Shown here: positions 32,489-42,590 of the stretch, in pieces
How the letters are laid out: every line of letters begins with the position of its first letter
Numbering within the stretch: the stretch's first letter is position 1
DNA from: Imperialibacter sp. EC-SDR9
GTDB taxonomy: Bacteria > Bacteroidota > Bacteroidia > Cytophagales > Cyclobacteriaceae
Length of the DNA: 64,000 nucleotides
Assembly (NCBI RefSeq): GCF_902498805.1
Contig: NZ_LR701575.1
Location: forward strand, 4,454 to 68,453
Direction: 5' to 3'
Notes under the pieces: model-generated
Seen by the model: only the letters and a program-made list of their open reading frames with translations
What the model was told of the DNA's origin: nothing
Database searches by the model: none
Made by a program: the position numbers and the translations under genes

Positions 32489-35400
32489 ATGAAGCATCTA
32501 CTACTTTTGGTTTTCTCTGGTCTGACACTGCTTTTAGTTGCCCCAACCAGCTCACAAGCCCAATCAAGAGTCATTACCGGCCAGGTAACCGACATTGATA
32601 ATTTCTCACTTCCTGGGGTGAATATCTATATCAAAGGAACCACCACGGGAACCATCACCGACATTGAAGGAAATTATAGGCTTGAAGTGGGTGGCACCAA
32701 TGATGTACTTGTGTTTTCGTACATAGGCTACCTGACGAAGGAAATGCCCGTGAATGTGGCAGCCACAATTGACGTAAAGCTGGAAGAAGACGCCCGTCAG
32801 CTCAACGAGGTCATTGTTACAGGCTATTCCTATGTAAAGAAAAGAGATATTATTGGCGCCATAGCGTCTGTTTCGGCCGATGACATCAAAAACCTTCCTG
32901 TAGTGAGTTTAGATCAGGCCCTTCAGGGAAAGGCAGCCGGGGTGCAGGTGACACAATCATCGGGAACGCCCGGTGGCGGCATCACTGTGAGGGTGAGAGG
33001 CAACACCTCCATTTCCGCCTCCAACAGGCCGTTGTTTATAATAGATGGCGTGCCTGTAGAAGACGGAGCACTGGCCCTGAGAAGCTTTGGAGGGCAAAAC
33101 GACAATGCACTTTCTACTCTCAACCCTAACGACATAGAGTCATTTCAAGTCTTAAAAGATGCATCAGCCAAAGCCATTTATGGAAGCAGAGCAGCTAACG
33201 GCGTCGTATTAATTACCACAAAAAGGGGAAGCAAAGGTGCCAAAACCTCGGTGACCTTTGACGTGCAAAGAGGTGTTATCGACCTCACCAACAAGCTGGA
33301 CTTACTTTCATCAGAAGAGCTGGTGACCCTTCAGCGGGAGGCAATCACCAATGCGGGGCAAGATCCAGACGAGTCTGGGATTATTAAAGGTGTGACGGAT
33401 GCCGTGAATACAGACTGGATTGACCAGGTGACCCGCCAGGCGATCATGGAGCAATACCAAATGAGTATCAGTGGTGGCGATGAGCAGACTAGCTTCTACT
33501 CAAGTTTCAACTACCGGGGCGAAGAAGGCGTCATTCTAAACAACCAGTTCCTAAGGTTTGCCGGCACGCTTAACATCGACCACAAAGTGACCGATAAACT
33601 CAAGTTTGGCAACAACCTCACCATTTCCAAGACCCGAAATGATCGAATCAAAGGTGACAATTTCCTTGACGGTGTTTATTCAGGTGCCGTTAAGAGTCTC
33701 CCATATTACTTTCCGTTTGACGAAAAAGGCAATATTATCGGGCCGGGTAACTCTAACTACGCCGGTTTCCCTAATTTCAACCCTGTGGGACAGGCAGTGT
33801 TGCCCCGATTCCAAACGAATACCCTGAAGGTGCTTGTTGGTGTATTCAGCGAGTATCAGTTCAACGAACATTTCAGAGCTAGAGCTAAATTCAGTGTAGA
33901 CTATAACGACGTGGCCGAAGATCAATTTGAGCCATCGAGCACTGCCATTGGTGGCTTTCTGGCTTCAGTAGGTGGCCTTGGCTACGGTGTTAACTCTACC
34001 GGCACTTACATTACCTATATTAACACCAACACTGTTACGTACAATCAGACTTTTGGGGACCACGTCATCAATGCAACTGCCGGCACAGAATTCCTACAGC
34101 GGACGGAAACCTCCAACTTTGTTCAGGGAAGGCTTTTTCCCAGCGATGACTTTACCTATATCACCTCTGCTGGTATTGTGGATGCCGGAAGTTCAGACAA
34201 AGTGAACAGCGGGCTTAACTCCTATTTTGCAGAAGCCCGCTACGACTACAAAGAAAAATATTTTGCCAGCGTCACCACTCGATACGATGGTTCCTCAAGG
34301 TTCGGCACCAACAACCGATTTGGTCTCTTCCCTTCGGTTTCGGCTGGGTACCGGATCACCAACGAAGCCTTTTTTCCTAAAAACACCATTGTTGATGACC
34401 TGAAAGTCCGGGGTAGCTATGGCTTTACCGGCAACGAAAGAATAGGCGACTTTGCCTTTCTGGGTACTTTCGCCTCCACCACGTACAACGGAGTGACCGG
34501 CACAGCTCCAGCCAACCTGGAAAACCCCGACCTTCAGTGGGAAGTGACCCGTGAAGCCAATGTTGGCATTGACCTCTCCCTTTTCAGCGGCCGCCTGCAA
34601 ACAAGCGTGGATGGCTACAGCAACCTGACCAGCAAACTCCTGTTCAGCCAGCCAATACCACTTACTACAGGCTTTGGAAGCATTCAGGGAAACATTGGAG
34701 AAGTGTCGAACCTCGGTGTAGAGCTATCAGTTAACAGCATCAATTTCGATGGCGACTTTCGTTGGTCGACTAACCTCAATATTGCCAAAAACGACAACCT
34801 GGTAAAATCGCTGGCCGACACCTTACCCCTGTTTCGTGGCTACACTGCCAATGGCGCTGGCAATACAAATATTGTAAAGCCAGGGTATCCCCTCGGTACA
34901 TTTTGGGGACTCAACTTTCTTGGCGTTGACCCTGCCACCGGCGATGCCATTTATGAGGACATTAACGGAGACGGACAAATCAGCCCCGACGATGGCAAAG
35001 TGATTGGCACAGCGCAGCCCGACTTCGTTGGTGGAATAACCAACAACCTCTCCTACCGGGGATTCGATTTGAGTGTCTTCATACAATTTAGTTACGGAAA
35101 CAAGCTGCTTAACTTCAGCAACACTGCCCTGCTGAACTCTGGTGAAGACATCAATAACAATCAGGTTCGAAAGGCACTTGACAGGTGGCAAAAGCCCGGC
35201 GACATCACCGACGTTCCCCGATACGAACTGGGAAACACGCAGAATAACTGGCACAGCAACAGGTTTCTTGAAGACGGTTCCTTTCTCAGGGTAAAAAATA
35301 TTTCGCTCGGTTATAACCTTCCAGTGAGGTATGTAGAGAAAATCAAGGCGCAAAGCATAAGAATCTACGGCTCGGCCACCAACGTGTTTACATGGACAAA

Positions 35401-35521
35401 TTACACGGGCAACGATCCGGAGGTGAGTACACTTGACGGCTCTACCACAGCGCAAGGAATTGACTTCTTTACCTTGCCGCAGGTAAAAACAATGATGCTG
35501 GGTATTAACGTGAAATTTTAG
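32489..35521 (+). CDS. SusC/RagA-family TonB-linked outer-membrane protein
   Basis: 1010 residues. Signal peptide to about residue 24. CarboxypepD_reg-like domain at 27-110 (ITGQVTDIDNFSLPGVNIYI). SusC plug hallmarks are QLNEVIVTGYSYVKKRDIIGA, ALQGKAAGVQVTQSSGTPGG, FIIDGVPVEDG and the RagA signature IESFQVLKDASAKAIYGSRA. The barrel ends VKTMMLGINVKF. It forms a lidded channel with the SusD partner that starts 11 nt downstream. The substrate cannot be read from sequence, but the operon ends in a secreted protease instead of glycoside hydrolases, so peptides or proteins are the better guess. Confidence 0.97.
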   Translation: MKHLLLLVFSGLTLLLVAPTSSQAQSRVITGQVTDIDNFSLPGVNIYIKGTTTGTITDIEGNYRLEVGGTNDVLVFSYIGYLTKEMPVNVAATIDVKLEEDARQLNEVIVTGYSYVKKRDIIGAIASVSADDIKNLPVVSLDQALQGKAAGVQVTQSSGTPGGGITVRVRGNTSISASNRPLFIIDGVPVEDGALALRSFGGQNDNALSTLNPNDIESFQVLKDASAKAIYGSRAANGVVLITTKRGSKGAKTSVTFDVQRGVIDLTNKLDLLSSEELVTLQREAITNAGQDPDESGIIKGVTDAVNTDWIDQVTRQAIMEQYQMSISGGDEQTSFYSSFNYRGEEGVILNNQFLRFAGTLNIDHKVTDKLKFGNNLTISKTRNDRIKGDNFLDGVYSGAVKSLPYYFPFDEKGNIIGPGNSNYAGFPNFNPVGQAVLPRFQTNTLKVLVGVFSEYQFNEHFRARAKFSVDYNDVAEDQFEPSSTAIGGFLASVGGLGYGVNSTGTYITYINTNTVTYNQTFGDHVINATAGTEFLQRTETSNFVQGRLFPSDDFTYITSAGIVDAGSSDKVNSGLNSYFAEARYDYKEKYFASVTTRYDGSSRFGTNNRFGLFPSVSAGYRITNEAFFPKNTIVDDLKVRGSYGFTGNERIGDFAFLGTFASTTYNGVTGTAPANLENPDLQWEVTREANVGIDLSLFSGRLQTSVDGYSNLTSKLLFSQPIPLTTGFGSIQGNIGEVSNLGVELSVNSINFDGDFRWSTNLNIAKNDNLVKSLADTLPLFRGYTANGAGNTNIVKPGYPLGTFWGLNFLGVDPATGDAIYEDINGDGQISPDDGKVIGTAQPDFVGGITNNLSYRGFDLSVFIQFSYGNKLLNFSNTALLNSGEDINNNQVRKALDRWQKPGDITDVPRYELGNTQNNWHSNRFLEDGSFLRVKNISLGYNLPVRYVEKIKAQSIRIYGSATNVFTWTNYTGNDPEVSTLDGSTTAQGIDFFTLPQVKTMMLGINVKF

Positions 35522-35532
35522 GAGCTAAGAAA

Positions 35533-36891
35533 ATGAAGAAAGCAGCATTGATCATATTGTTCTTAGTTACAGGTTTTGGATGCACCAATTTTCTTGATCC
35601 TGAGCCCGTTGCTCTTTTGATAGACGACCTGGCGCTCAATGAGGCCAAAGATGTGCCATCAGTTGAGATTGGCCTGTATGGTGCCTTCAGAGGCATTGCA
35701 GCGCCAAAGGTCATTGCAGGAGACATGACAGCAGACATGCTGATTCATATTGGCACATTCAATCAGTACCGGGAGTTCTCCAACAAGCAGATTACGTCAA
35801 CCAATGCTTCAGCCGCTGCGCTGTGGGGAAGCATTTACCGCACCATATACGTGGCTAATTTCATCCTCGAAAAGCTGCCGGGAGTGCCTGGAGTTACTGA
35901 AGCCGAGCGAAACGAGGTCACAGCCACCGCACGTTTTCTGAGGGGCTACGCCTACTTCGTTGGGGTGTATACTTTTGGGGCAATGCCTATCACAACAACC
36001 TCAGACCTGGAATCCAACAGAAACGTGCCCCGGTCAAGCGTTGAGGATTTACTGGCATTTATTGATGCAGACTATACAGCTGCCTCCGGCAACGCCCTTC
36101 CTGAAGATCCGGTGAATGCAGGCTTTGTCAGCCAGAGCGCTGTGCTAGCAGCAAGGGCCAGGCTTGCTTTGTATCGGCAAAACTGGGCCGAGGCTGAGGC
36201 GCTGACTTCGCAGATCATCGACAGCGAGAACTATGCGCTTGTCGACGACTATAGCGACATTGTTCTGAGCGACTTTACCGATGAGTCAATACTTGAAGTT
36301 GGCTACACGGTGAACGACGATCCGGGCACCGATGCCAACTATGGACTCAACGACCTCTTCCGGGGAAGAAGGGAAATCATACCAAGTAATCAAACGGTGG
36401 TGGCCCTGAACAATGATGAGGCAGGCGACCGGTTCCGCAATATTTCATTTGATCTTTCCGAATTGGGCGGCGTCGACAACGGCTGGTCCGTAGCTAAATA
36501 CGGCACGGCTGATGAAGACAACAACAATATCATTGTTTTTCGCCTGGGCGAAATGTACCTGATAAGGGCCGAGGCCAGGGCGCAGCAAAACAAGCTTTTC
36601 GGTAGTGGCAGTGCGCTGGAAGATGTTAATGTGTTGAGAAGCCGGGCCAATGGAGCACCGGCGGTGGCTAATTCTAAAGAACAGGTGCTTCAGGTAATTG
36701 AGAGAGAAAGATTGTATGAGTTGGCCTACGAAGGTCATCGTTGGTATGACCTTGTAAGAACCGGCAGAGCAAAAGTGGTAATGACAACATTCAACACCAA
36801 TTGGCAGGACAAATTTGAATTGTGGCCCATTCCACTAAGAGAAATTCAGTATAACCCAGCGCTTCAGGGCGCACAAAACCCAGGCTACTGA
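35533..36891 (+). CDS. RagB/SusD-family outer-membrane lipoprotein
   Basis: 452 residues. Lipoprotein signal MKKAALIILFLVTGFGC. SusD-like TPR-rich fold: a helical N-part (LWGSIYRTIYVANFILEKLP, ATARFLRGYAYFVGVYTFG) and the C-terminal RagB/SusD region (FRLGEMYLIRAEARAQQNKL, IERERLYELAYEGHRWYDLV, FELWPIPLREIQYNPALQ). It is the substrate-capturing lid of the SusC channel on the cell surface. Followed after 5 nt by a lipoprotein. Confidence 0.97.
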   Translation: MKKAALIILFLVTGFGCTNFLDPEPVALLIDDLALNEAKDVPSVEIGLYGAFRGIAAPKVIAGDMTADMLIHIGTFNQYREFSNKQITSTNASAAALWGSIYRTIYVANFILEKLPGVPGVTEAERNEVTATARFLRGYAYFVGVYTFGAMPITTTSDLESNRNVPRSSVEDLLAFIDADYTAASGNALPEDPVNAGFVSQSAVLAARARLALYRQNWAEAEALTSQIIDSENYALVDDYSDIVLSDFTDESILEVGYTVNDDPGTDANYGLNDLFRGRREIIPSNQTVVALNNDEAGDRFRNISFDLSELGGVDNGWSVAKYGTADEDNNNIIVFRLGEMYLIRAEARAQQNKLFGSGSALEDVNVLRSRANGAPAVANSKEQVLQVIERERLYELAYEGHRWYDLVRTGRAKVVMTTFNTNWQDKFELWPIPLREIQYNPALQGAQNPGY

Positions 36892-36896
36892 TACCT

Positions 36897-37694
36897 ATGA
36901 GCAAATTGAAAACATATAGATGGGTGATCGCTGCCGCTTTTTTGTGCTGTTTGGCTGGTTGTGAGCCTGAGAGGTTAATTTTCAAGGGCCCGTATCATGT
37001 TCGCTTCACAGAGGAAGCTGCCTCAGAGCTGGAAAGCTATAGCGAGGAAATAGAACTCTCGGTGCACCTGGTAGGCCCACAAAGAAGTGAAAAAATACAA
37101 ATGAGCTACTCCATTGCCGGTGATGCCAGGGAGGGAATAGACTACGAAGTGTTGAGCGAACAGGGCATTGTGGAAATTCCGGCCAACGAAAGCTTTGGTT
37201 ATATCACCATTCGCTTGATTAACAATGCCAACAATATCCTGGAGTCGCAGGACATCGTGTTCACCCTGGAGGGAGTTTCTCCTGTAGATTTAGCCATCGG
37301 ACAAGGCGACAGCGAAATAGGCAGAACATCTACATTTACGATTTTTGATGACTGTATTCTCGGCGGCTACTATACAGGGTACGGCCCTTCGAATACCGTG
37401 CCTATTGAAGACATTCGCATCACCAGTGCCGATTGCAATGAGTATTTTCTTTCCAACTGGGACATCAATTTGCCTATTTTCAATTCCAGCACAGAAAGAA
37501 ACCTCATTTTTAACGACAACTTCGACAATACGCTCACCATACCGGAACAGGAGGAACAAACGCTGGTAGACGACCAGGCAACAATACGTGGGTCAGGTAT
37601 TGTCAATCCGTTGACTGGCGAGATCACCCTTACCATAGAGTTTGTGGATGTAGAGGACATTGAGCCTCAAACGGTAACATTTAAACGACAATAG
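36897..37694 (+). CDS. Lipoprotein with Calx-beta/DUF4843-like domain in a SusCD operon
   Basis: 265 residues. Signal ending VIAAAFLCCLAGC. Residues about 30-150 resemble the Calx-beta-like domains found beside SusCD pairs (YHVRFTEEAASELESYSEEI, YSIAGDAREGIDYEVLS, GIVEIPANESFGYITIRLIN, IFDD). The C-terminal 110 residues are a beta-rich region of unknown type with isolated Cys residues (DDCILGGYYTGYG, SADCNEYFLSNW). Likely a surface lipoprotein helping ligand capture. Third gene of the operon. Confidence 0.85.
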   Translation: MSKLKTYRWVIAAAFLCCLAGCEPERLIFKGPYHVRFTEEAASELESYSEEIELSVHLVGPQRSEKIQMSYSIAGDAREGIDYEVLSEQGIVEIPANESFGYITIRLINNANNILESQDIVFTLEGVSPVDLAIGQGDSEIGRTSTFTIFDDCILGGYYTGYGPSNTVPIEDIRITSADCNEYFLSNWDINLPIFNSSTERNLIFNDNFDNTLTIPEQEEQTLVDDQATIRGSGIVNPLTGEITLTIEFVDVEDIEPQTVTFKRQ

Positions 37695-37697
37695 GCG

Positions 37698-38186
37698 ATG
37701 AAAAAAATTCGACTATCTGCATATATCTCCTGCTTGCTTCTGCTTGCTTTCTCTTCGTGCCGGGAACAATTTGAGCCCGAACCATTCACCTACTCGCAAC
37801 TCCTTACAGGCAAGGTGTCCAAAACATGGAGGTTAACGGGTATTTCCATTCTTGAGGATGGTGCACCCACACAAAATATTCCTGTGCAGGACAATGACTG
37901 CGTTTTTGACGACAGGTATGTCTTTTACGCCAATGATGAAAAGAAATTTGAAGTACTGAATGGTGCCACGAAGTGTGATGACACTGAAGGCGATATTGTA
38001 GTAACAGATATTTGGGCTTTTTCCAATGCCAATGCCACCCTGGAGATGATATTACCTATTCTGTCGATAGACGCCAGGCTTCCTTTCATTGTAAAAAGCC
38101 TCAAAGACGACCGGCTTTCCATGGAAATTTTCTTTGATGGCGGCAGCTATCGTTTCGTACTACAGGCAGTAAATACCCAAGACTAG
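37698..38186 (+). CDS. Lipocalin-like lipoprotein in a SusCD operon
   Basis: 162 residues. Lipoprotein signal ending LLLLAFSSC. The mature part has the lipocalin-like start KVSKTWRLTGISILEDGAPT and a central DDRYVFYANDEKKFEVLNGA, a pattern common to small Bacteroidota lipoproteins of about 150 residues. Two further Cys (NDCVF, ATKCDD) could form a disulfide. Begins 3 nt after the preceding gene. Binding role inferred; ligand unknown. Confidence 0.82.
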   Translation: MKKIRLSAYISCLLLLAFSSCREQFEPEPFTYSQLLTGKVSKTWRLTGISILEDGAPTQNIPVQDNDCVFDDRYVFYANDEKKFEVLNGATKCDDTEGDIVVTDIWAFSNANATLEMILPILSIDARLPFIVKSLKDDRLSMEIFFDGGSYRFVLQAVNTQD

Positions 38187-38192
38187 AACAAA

Positions 38193-40610
38193 ATGAGGTT
38201 TTCAATATCTATCGTTGCTTGCATTGCCTTGTTGCTTACCGGGTTTTCCGACAATGTGTATCAGGTTCAGCAGCAAACTGAGCCCAACCCTCCTATGCGA
38301 ACCTGCGAAACGATGGAGCAGGACAGCCTGAATCAGCTGAAATATGCTGATATGCGCAACAGGCTTGACTTTGAGACCAGGATTCAGCAGAAAACCAGGG
38401 AAATAGAATTGCAACAAGCCAGTGGCAGGGGCTTTGCAGGTATTATCACACTTCCCGTGGTGGTGCATGTCGTGCACAATGGAGAGCAAGTTGGGCAGGG
38501 TCGGAACATTAGTGCAGCGCAAGTAGCCTCCCAGCTTGAAGTGCTGAACGAAGATTTCAGAAGAGCGACGGGCACCAATGGTTTCAATGACAATCCGGTA
38601 GGTGCCGATATTGAAATTGAATTCTGCCTCGCATCGCTTGGCCCCAACGGCGCTGAACTGGCTGAGGCGGGGATTCATAGATACAATGGCAACAAAGCCG
38701 CATGGACTCGCACCGACATCGAGGGTTTTCTCAAGCCAAATACCATCTGGAACCCCAACGACTATCTTAATATCTGGACGGTTGACTTTGAAGGTGAAAG
38801 TGAGCTGTTGCTCGGCTATGCGCAGTTTCCCAGCGACTCAGAACTGACAGGCCTTCCAACAAGCGGCGGATCAGCTTCCACTGACGGGGTGGTGGTGAGG
38901 TACTCCAGCTTTGGGTCTTCAGAAAAAGGCACATTTTCGGTGATGTCGCCTCCATACAACAAAGGTCGGACATTAACACATGAAGTAGGACATTGGCTGG
39001 GGTTAAGGCATATTTGGGGCGACGGGCCATGCGGTTCCGACGATTTTGTGACGGACACCCCCGAAGCTGCCGAACCTACCAGAGGGTGCCCGGCAGGCAA
39101 AACTTCATGCGGTTCAGTCGACATGGTGCAGAACTATATGGACTACTCGGACGATGCCTGTATGAACATCTTCACCAAAGGGCAGAAGACCAGGATTTTG
39201 GCTGTGATGGAACTGAGCCCAAGGCGAAAGTCGTTGATCAACTCCCAGGTTTGCGGCGAGCTGGTGGCAGAAGCGCCCGTTCCTGACTTCACATCAGACA
39301 AGCAGCTTTCACTCCGTGATGGCAGCATCCGTTTTACGGACCTCTCGTCCAATTTCCCAACAAAATGGTCTTGGATTTTTGAAGGAGGCACTCCTACCTT
39401 GTCCAGCGAGAAAAATCCCTTTATTAAATACACCGCCGAGGGTAGTTATTCTGTGAAACTGGTTGTTTCCAATGAATACGGCATTGCCGATACGCTAACA
39501 AGGGAAAACTACATCATCGTTTCCAGCGAAGGAGTGTGCAACACGCTCGATAACTTTGGCATATCAACACCGACCGTGCAGCCACTTCCAACCATTTATA
39601 AGGACAATCCGCTTTCCAATCCAAAGGGCTATCTTTCCGGGCACAATAGCATCAAGACCTCGGCGATTTCGGAGTTTTTTGAGAACAAAGCTGGCTATGA
39701 AAACCTTAGCGGAGTATCCATCCATTTTGGGAAAGCTGTCTTTGCAGATGCCGAAGCCACAGCTCGTGTTGTGGTTTGGAATGCCAGAGGGCCGCAAAGT
39801 AGCCCTGGGGCCATTCTGGAACAGCGGGAGATTCTGATCAGAGAAATCGCCGACAACATCGCTCAGAACAAACCTACCGATATTGTGTTTGGGCGAAGGG
39901 TACCACTCTTCGGCGTTGGCTTTCATGTTGGGATAGAACTCGACTACGGCCAAGGAGACACACTGGCCCTGAAGAGCTCAAATGATGGGGAAGTGGCGAT
40001 ACCCACTGCCTGGGAAAAAGACAGCGACGGCAAATGGAGCCCGTTCAGCACCTCCTGGGGACTAACACTCAGTCACCAAATGGTTCCAAAAGTGGGGATG
40101 GATGCCTCCGTGCAGCTAAAAACAAATAAGCTCATTGTAAACCCCGGAGAGCCTGTCACTTTGAGTGCCACCGGAGCATCCATTTTCCAGTGGGAGTCTG
40201 TGGATGGAAGCCTGACCACAACGCTCGGCCCAACGGTGACAGGCAATCCAAAGAAGACCGCAACTTTCAAAGTATTGGCCAGCGGTGGAGATCTGTGTGT
40301 TTCAGAAGCTGAAATTACAATTTATGTGCGTGACGTTACTTCCGTTCCTCAATCAGAGACTACTGAATTGACGATTTACCCTAATCCTGCGGTGGATGGA
40401 GCTGTAACACTCGCATTCTCCAACGCATATGTTGGACAAGTGAGCGCTACTGTATACAATGTGCTGGGACAAAGGCTTGTGTCTCGCCAATGGATGAAGT
40501 CAGGCACAGCATTTCAGGAAAAGCTAGAACTGCTGGGAGTAAGAGGTGGGGTTATTATGGAGGTTAGGGCGGGAACCGAGCTCCACAGGAAGAAGCTGAT
40601 CGTGAGATAA
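38193..40610 (+). CDS. Secreted M43 (pappalysin-like) metalloprotease with PKD and type IX sorting domains
   Basis: 805 residues. Signal peptide, then a propeptide-like helix. The M43 zinc-protease domain covers about 85-355. Its zinc motif HEVGHWLGLRH is at 263-273 (His263, His267, His273 ligands; Glu264 catalytic), preceded by RTLT and followed by the usual disulfide-rich TDTP...CGSVDMVQNYMDYSDDAC. A PKD domain occupies about 365-445. The last 80 residues are a type A T9SS sorting domain (LTIYPNPAVDGAVTLAF, YNVLGQRLVS, KKLIVR). Exported through Sec then the type IX system and attached to the surface or released. Last gene of the SusCD operon. Confidence 0.93.
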   Translation: MRFSISIVACIALLLTGFSDNVYQVQQQTEPNPPMRTCETMEQDSLNQLKYADMRNRLDFETRIQQKTREIELQQASGRGFAGIITLPVVVHVVHNGEQVGQGRNISAAQVASQLEVLNEDFRRATGTNGFNDNPVGADIEIEFCLASLGPNGAELAEAGIHRYNGNKAAWTRTDIEGFLKPNTIWNPNDYLNIWTVDFEGESELLLGYAQFPSDSELTGLPTSGGSASTDGVVVRYSSFGSSEKGTFSVMSPPYNKGRTLTHEVGHWLGLRHIWGDGPCGSDDFVTDTPEAAEPTRGCPAGKTSCGSVDMVQNYMDYSDDACMNIFTKGQKTRILAVMELSPRRKSLINSQVCGELVAEAPVPDFTSDKQLSLRDGSIRFTDLSSNFPTKWSWIFEGGTPTLSSEKNPFIKYTAEGSYSVKLVVSNEYGIADTLTRENYIIVSSEGVCNTLDNFGISTPTVQPLPTIYKDNPLSNPKGYLSGHNSIKTSAISEFFENKAGYENLSGVSIHFGKAVFADAEATARVVVWNARGPQSSPGAILEQREILIREIADNIAQNKPTDIVFGRRVPLFGVGFHVGIELDYGQGDTLALKSSNDGEVAIPTAWEKDSDGKWSPFSTSWGLTLSHQMVPKVGMDASVQLKTNKLIVNPGEPVTLSATGASIFQWESVDGSLTTTLGPTVTGNPKKTATFKVLASGGDLCVSEAEITIYVRDVTSVPQSETTELTIYPNPAVDGAVTLAFSNAYVGQVSATVYNVLGQRLVSRQWMKSGTAFQEKLELLGVRGGVIMEVRAGTELHRKKLIVR

Positions 40611-40613
40611 ACA

Positions 40614-40644
40614 AATGAGGGCATGCTGGAAACACGCCCTCATT
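40614..40644 (+). terminator. Likely terminator of the SusCD-protease operon
   Basis: Arms AATGAGGGC and GCCCTCATT, 9 bp, 13-nt loop, starting 4 nt after the protease stop. The tail is AT-rich (ATATCC) without a T run, so termination strength is uncertain. Confidence 0.55.
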
Positions 40645-40722
40645 ATATCCCATCCTAAATGCATTTAGCTGGCGAAAATTTGGCATCATCAAGCCTAATC
40701 CGATCCGCCAGAAAGCTATTTC

Positions 40723-41250
40723 TTATTTAGCAAAAACGTAGTTAAGCGTAATATTCACTGGAACAAACAGCGCATCAAATTCTTCGTCAGTCAACGTGTC
40801 AACATAAGCCTGAGTCAACGTGTCAGCCACAGCATCTTTGATCAGTCTTAGTGAAACCGCTTCGCTCCAAATCAATTCTACTTCATCAACGCTTTCTATG
40901 TTATACTCTTCCTCAATGGCACCAGAGTCATTTGATGTAATTGTCAAAGTTTCGCCATCCTTCACCCATACACCGTCGTCTGTTGAATCTGCACCGGGTA
41001 GAAATATTCGTCTTTTAAAGGTGGCATCAGCCAAAAACTCAATCTGATAATTCTCCCAGCTAACCAATTGTCCCAACGGAAGAACTGCCCCCTCCCAGGA
41101 AGTGAACTCTACTGGTGCATTCGTCAATTGAAACTCTGACAGCAACCATTTGCCCTCAATCGGATCAGGAACCCTTGGCTCGTCGTCCTTTCCGCAAGAC
41201 GCCAGCAACACCAGGCCAGCGAGTCCCATTAATAGTAGTCTTCTTTTCAT
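40723..41250 (-). CDS. Hypothetical lipocalin-like lipoprotein
   Basis: 175 residues. Signal MKRRLLLMGLAGLVLLASC then GKDDEPRVPDPIEGKWLLSE, the typical start of Bacteroidota lipocalin-like lipoproteins. The ending contains a short internal repeat, DTLTQAYVDTLTDEE, coded by a direct DNA repeat AGTCAACGTGTCA at about 40789 and 40813. Single gene, divergent from the TPR gene. Function unknown. Confidence 0.8.
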   Translation of the reverse strand: MKRRLLLMGLAGLVLLASCGKDDEPRVPDPIEGKWLLSEFQLTNAPVEFTSWEGAVLPLGQLVSWENYQIEFLADATFKRRIFLPGADSTDDGVWVKDGETLTITSNDSGAIEEEYNIESVDEVELIWSEAVSLRLIKDAVADTLTQAYVDTLTDEEFDALFVPVNITLNYVFAK

Positions 41251-41360
41251 ATAGTTGAATTTAATTTCTTCACGATTTCGTTATCTACTTTAGAGGTATA
41301 ACAAACACCCCGGCAAACGCCTCTATTTATTAAATTTAAAAATTATTTTAGGAGTCGTTT

Positions 41361-42590
41361 ATGAGTAGCACCAATTATATCGCCCTATGTATTCTCGCCT
41401 TTCTGCGGCTAACATCAGCGTCTGCTCAAACCAATCCTGTGCAAAATAGAAAACAGTCGTTAGAAATTGCTAATAAATTCTATCAAAGTGGTCTGCAACT
41501 TCAACGAACTGGTTATTTTATTGAATCAACGTCTGCTTTTGATTCCTCTCTCCACTATAATCCGCAAGTAGCCGATGTGTATTTTTCCCAGGGGAGCAGC
41601 TACGAAGCGACAGATGATTTTGCCAGGGCACTTTATGCTTACGAAAAAGCCATCAATCTTCAACCTGGTTTTGAAGGTGCCCTGTTCCGCAGGGCTGTCT
41701 GTCTCTACAAACTCAACCTTAACGAAGACTGCATTGAACAACTCAACGGCTTGATTGCAAGCAATGGTTCGTCGGAAGAAACAAAAGCAATCTTCTATCG
41801 CTACTCCCCGTCCGGCGACGTAAACATCACTACTGACAATCAACTCAATGCTGAGTACTACCTTTATCGAGGTCTTGCTTTGGCAGCTCTCAAGCGGGAG
41901 CAAGAAGCAATAGAAGACCTTGACAGCGCTGTGAGTATTTCCGGCGGGGCGTCCGACTACCTGGTCAACCGTGGGTTGACGCTTCAGAAGCTGGGCAGGG
42001 AATCGCAGGCCACTGCAGACTACGAAGCTGCTTTGGTAAAGAACCCTGACAACCAAACGGCGCTCATTAACTTATTTACACTTGACGCTGCCAGGGCCAG
42101 GAAATACCTGAAAGAAAACGAGAACATCATCACGGGAATTATGGTGCCGGAGCTGCTGGCGCAAATGGCGTTTGATGCCCACAACAGAGAGCAATATGAC
42201 GAAGCGATAAATTACTATTCAAGGGCTTTGGAGCTTGTTCCTTCAGATCCTGACTGGCTGATGAACAGGGCTATTTGCCATGGAAAAGTGGGACTGCTGG
42301 AGAAAGCTGAAGATGAGTTGTTGCGGGTAGTATCCCTGTCCGGGTTCTCCGAAAAGGCCTATTTGCATCTGGCCAACATACTTTTTCTGGAAGAAAAGTA
42401 TGAGGACGCTATTTCGTTCTATAACCTCTACCTCGCCATCGACATCAACTACGGAACCGCCTATTTCAACCGTGGAATTGCTCTGAGCAAAACTGGCGAG
42501 ACGGACGAGGCTTGCAAGGACTTATTGAAAGCTGGTCGGTTGGGCGTGAAAGAAGCTATAAAGCCGATAGAATCCATCTGTGGCAACTAA
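41361..42590 (+). CDS. TPR-repeat protein, exported
   Basis: 409 residues with a signal peptide (YIALCILAFLRLTSASAQ). Eight or more tetratricopeptide repeats fill the protein, for example ADVYFSQGSSYEATDDFARA, EYYLYRGLALAALKREQEAI, DYLVNRGLTLQKLGRESQAT, PDWLMNRAICHGKVGLLEKA and YLHLANILFLEEKYEDAISF. It would act in the periplasm as a protein-binding scaffold; no catalytic domain. Its stop overlaps the stop of the convergent coaX by 4 nt. Confidence 0.9.
   Translation: MSSTNYIALCILAFLRLTSASAQTNPVQNRKQSLEIANKFYQSGLQLQRTGYFIESTSAFDSSLHYNPQVADVYFSQGSSYEATDDFARALYAYEKAINLQPGFEGALFRRAVCLYKLNLNEDCIEQLNGLIASNGSSEETKAIFYRYSPSGDVNITTDNQLNAEYYLYRGLALAALKREQEAIEDLDSAVSISGGASDYLVNRGLTLQKLGRESQATADYEAALVKNPDNQTALINLFTLDAARARKYLKENENIITGIMVPELLAQMAFDAHNREQYDEAINYYSRALELVPSDPDWLMNRAICHGKVGLLEKAEDELLRVVSLSGFSEKAYLHLANILFLEEKYEDAISFYNLYLAIDINYGTAYFNRGIALSKTGETDEACKDLLKAGRLGVKEAIKPIESICGN

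Noticed and set aside
32489-36891. SusC/SusD pair as a polysaccharide utilisation locus
   Set aside because: No glycoside hydrolase, lyase, carbohydrate esterase or sensor typical of such loci is present; the operon ends in a protease.
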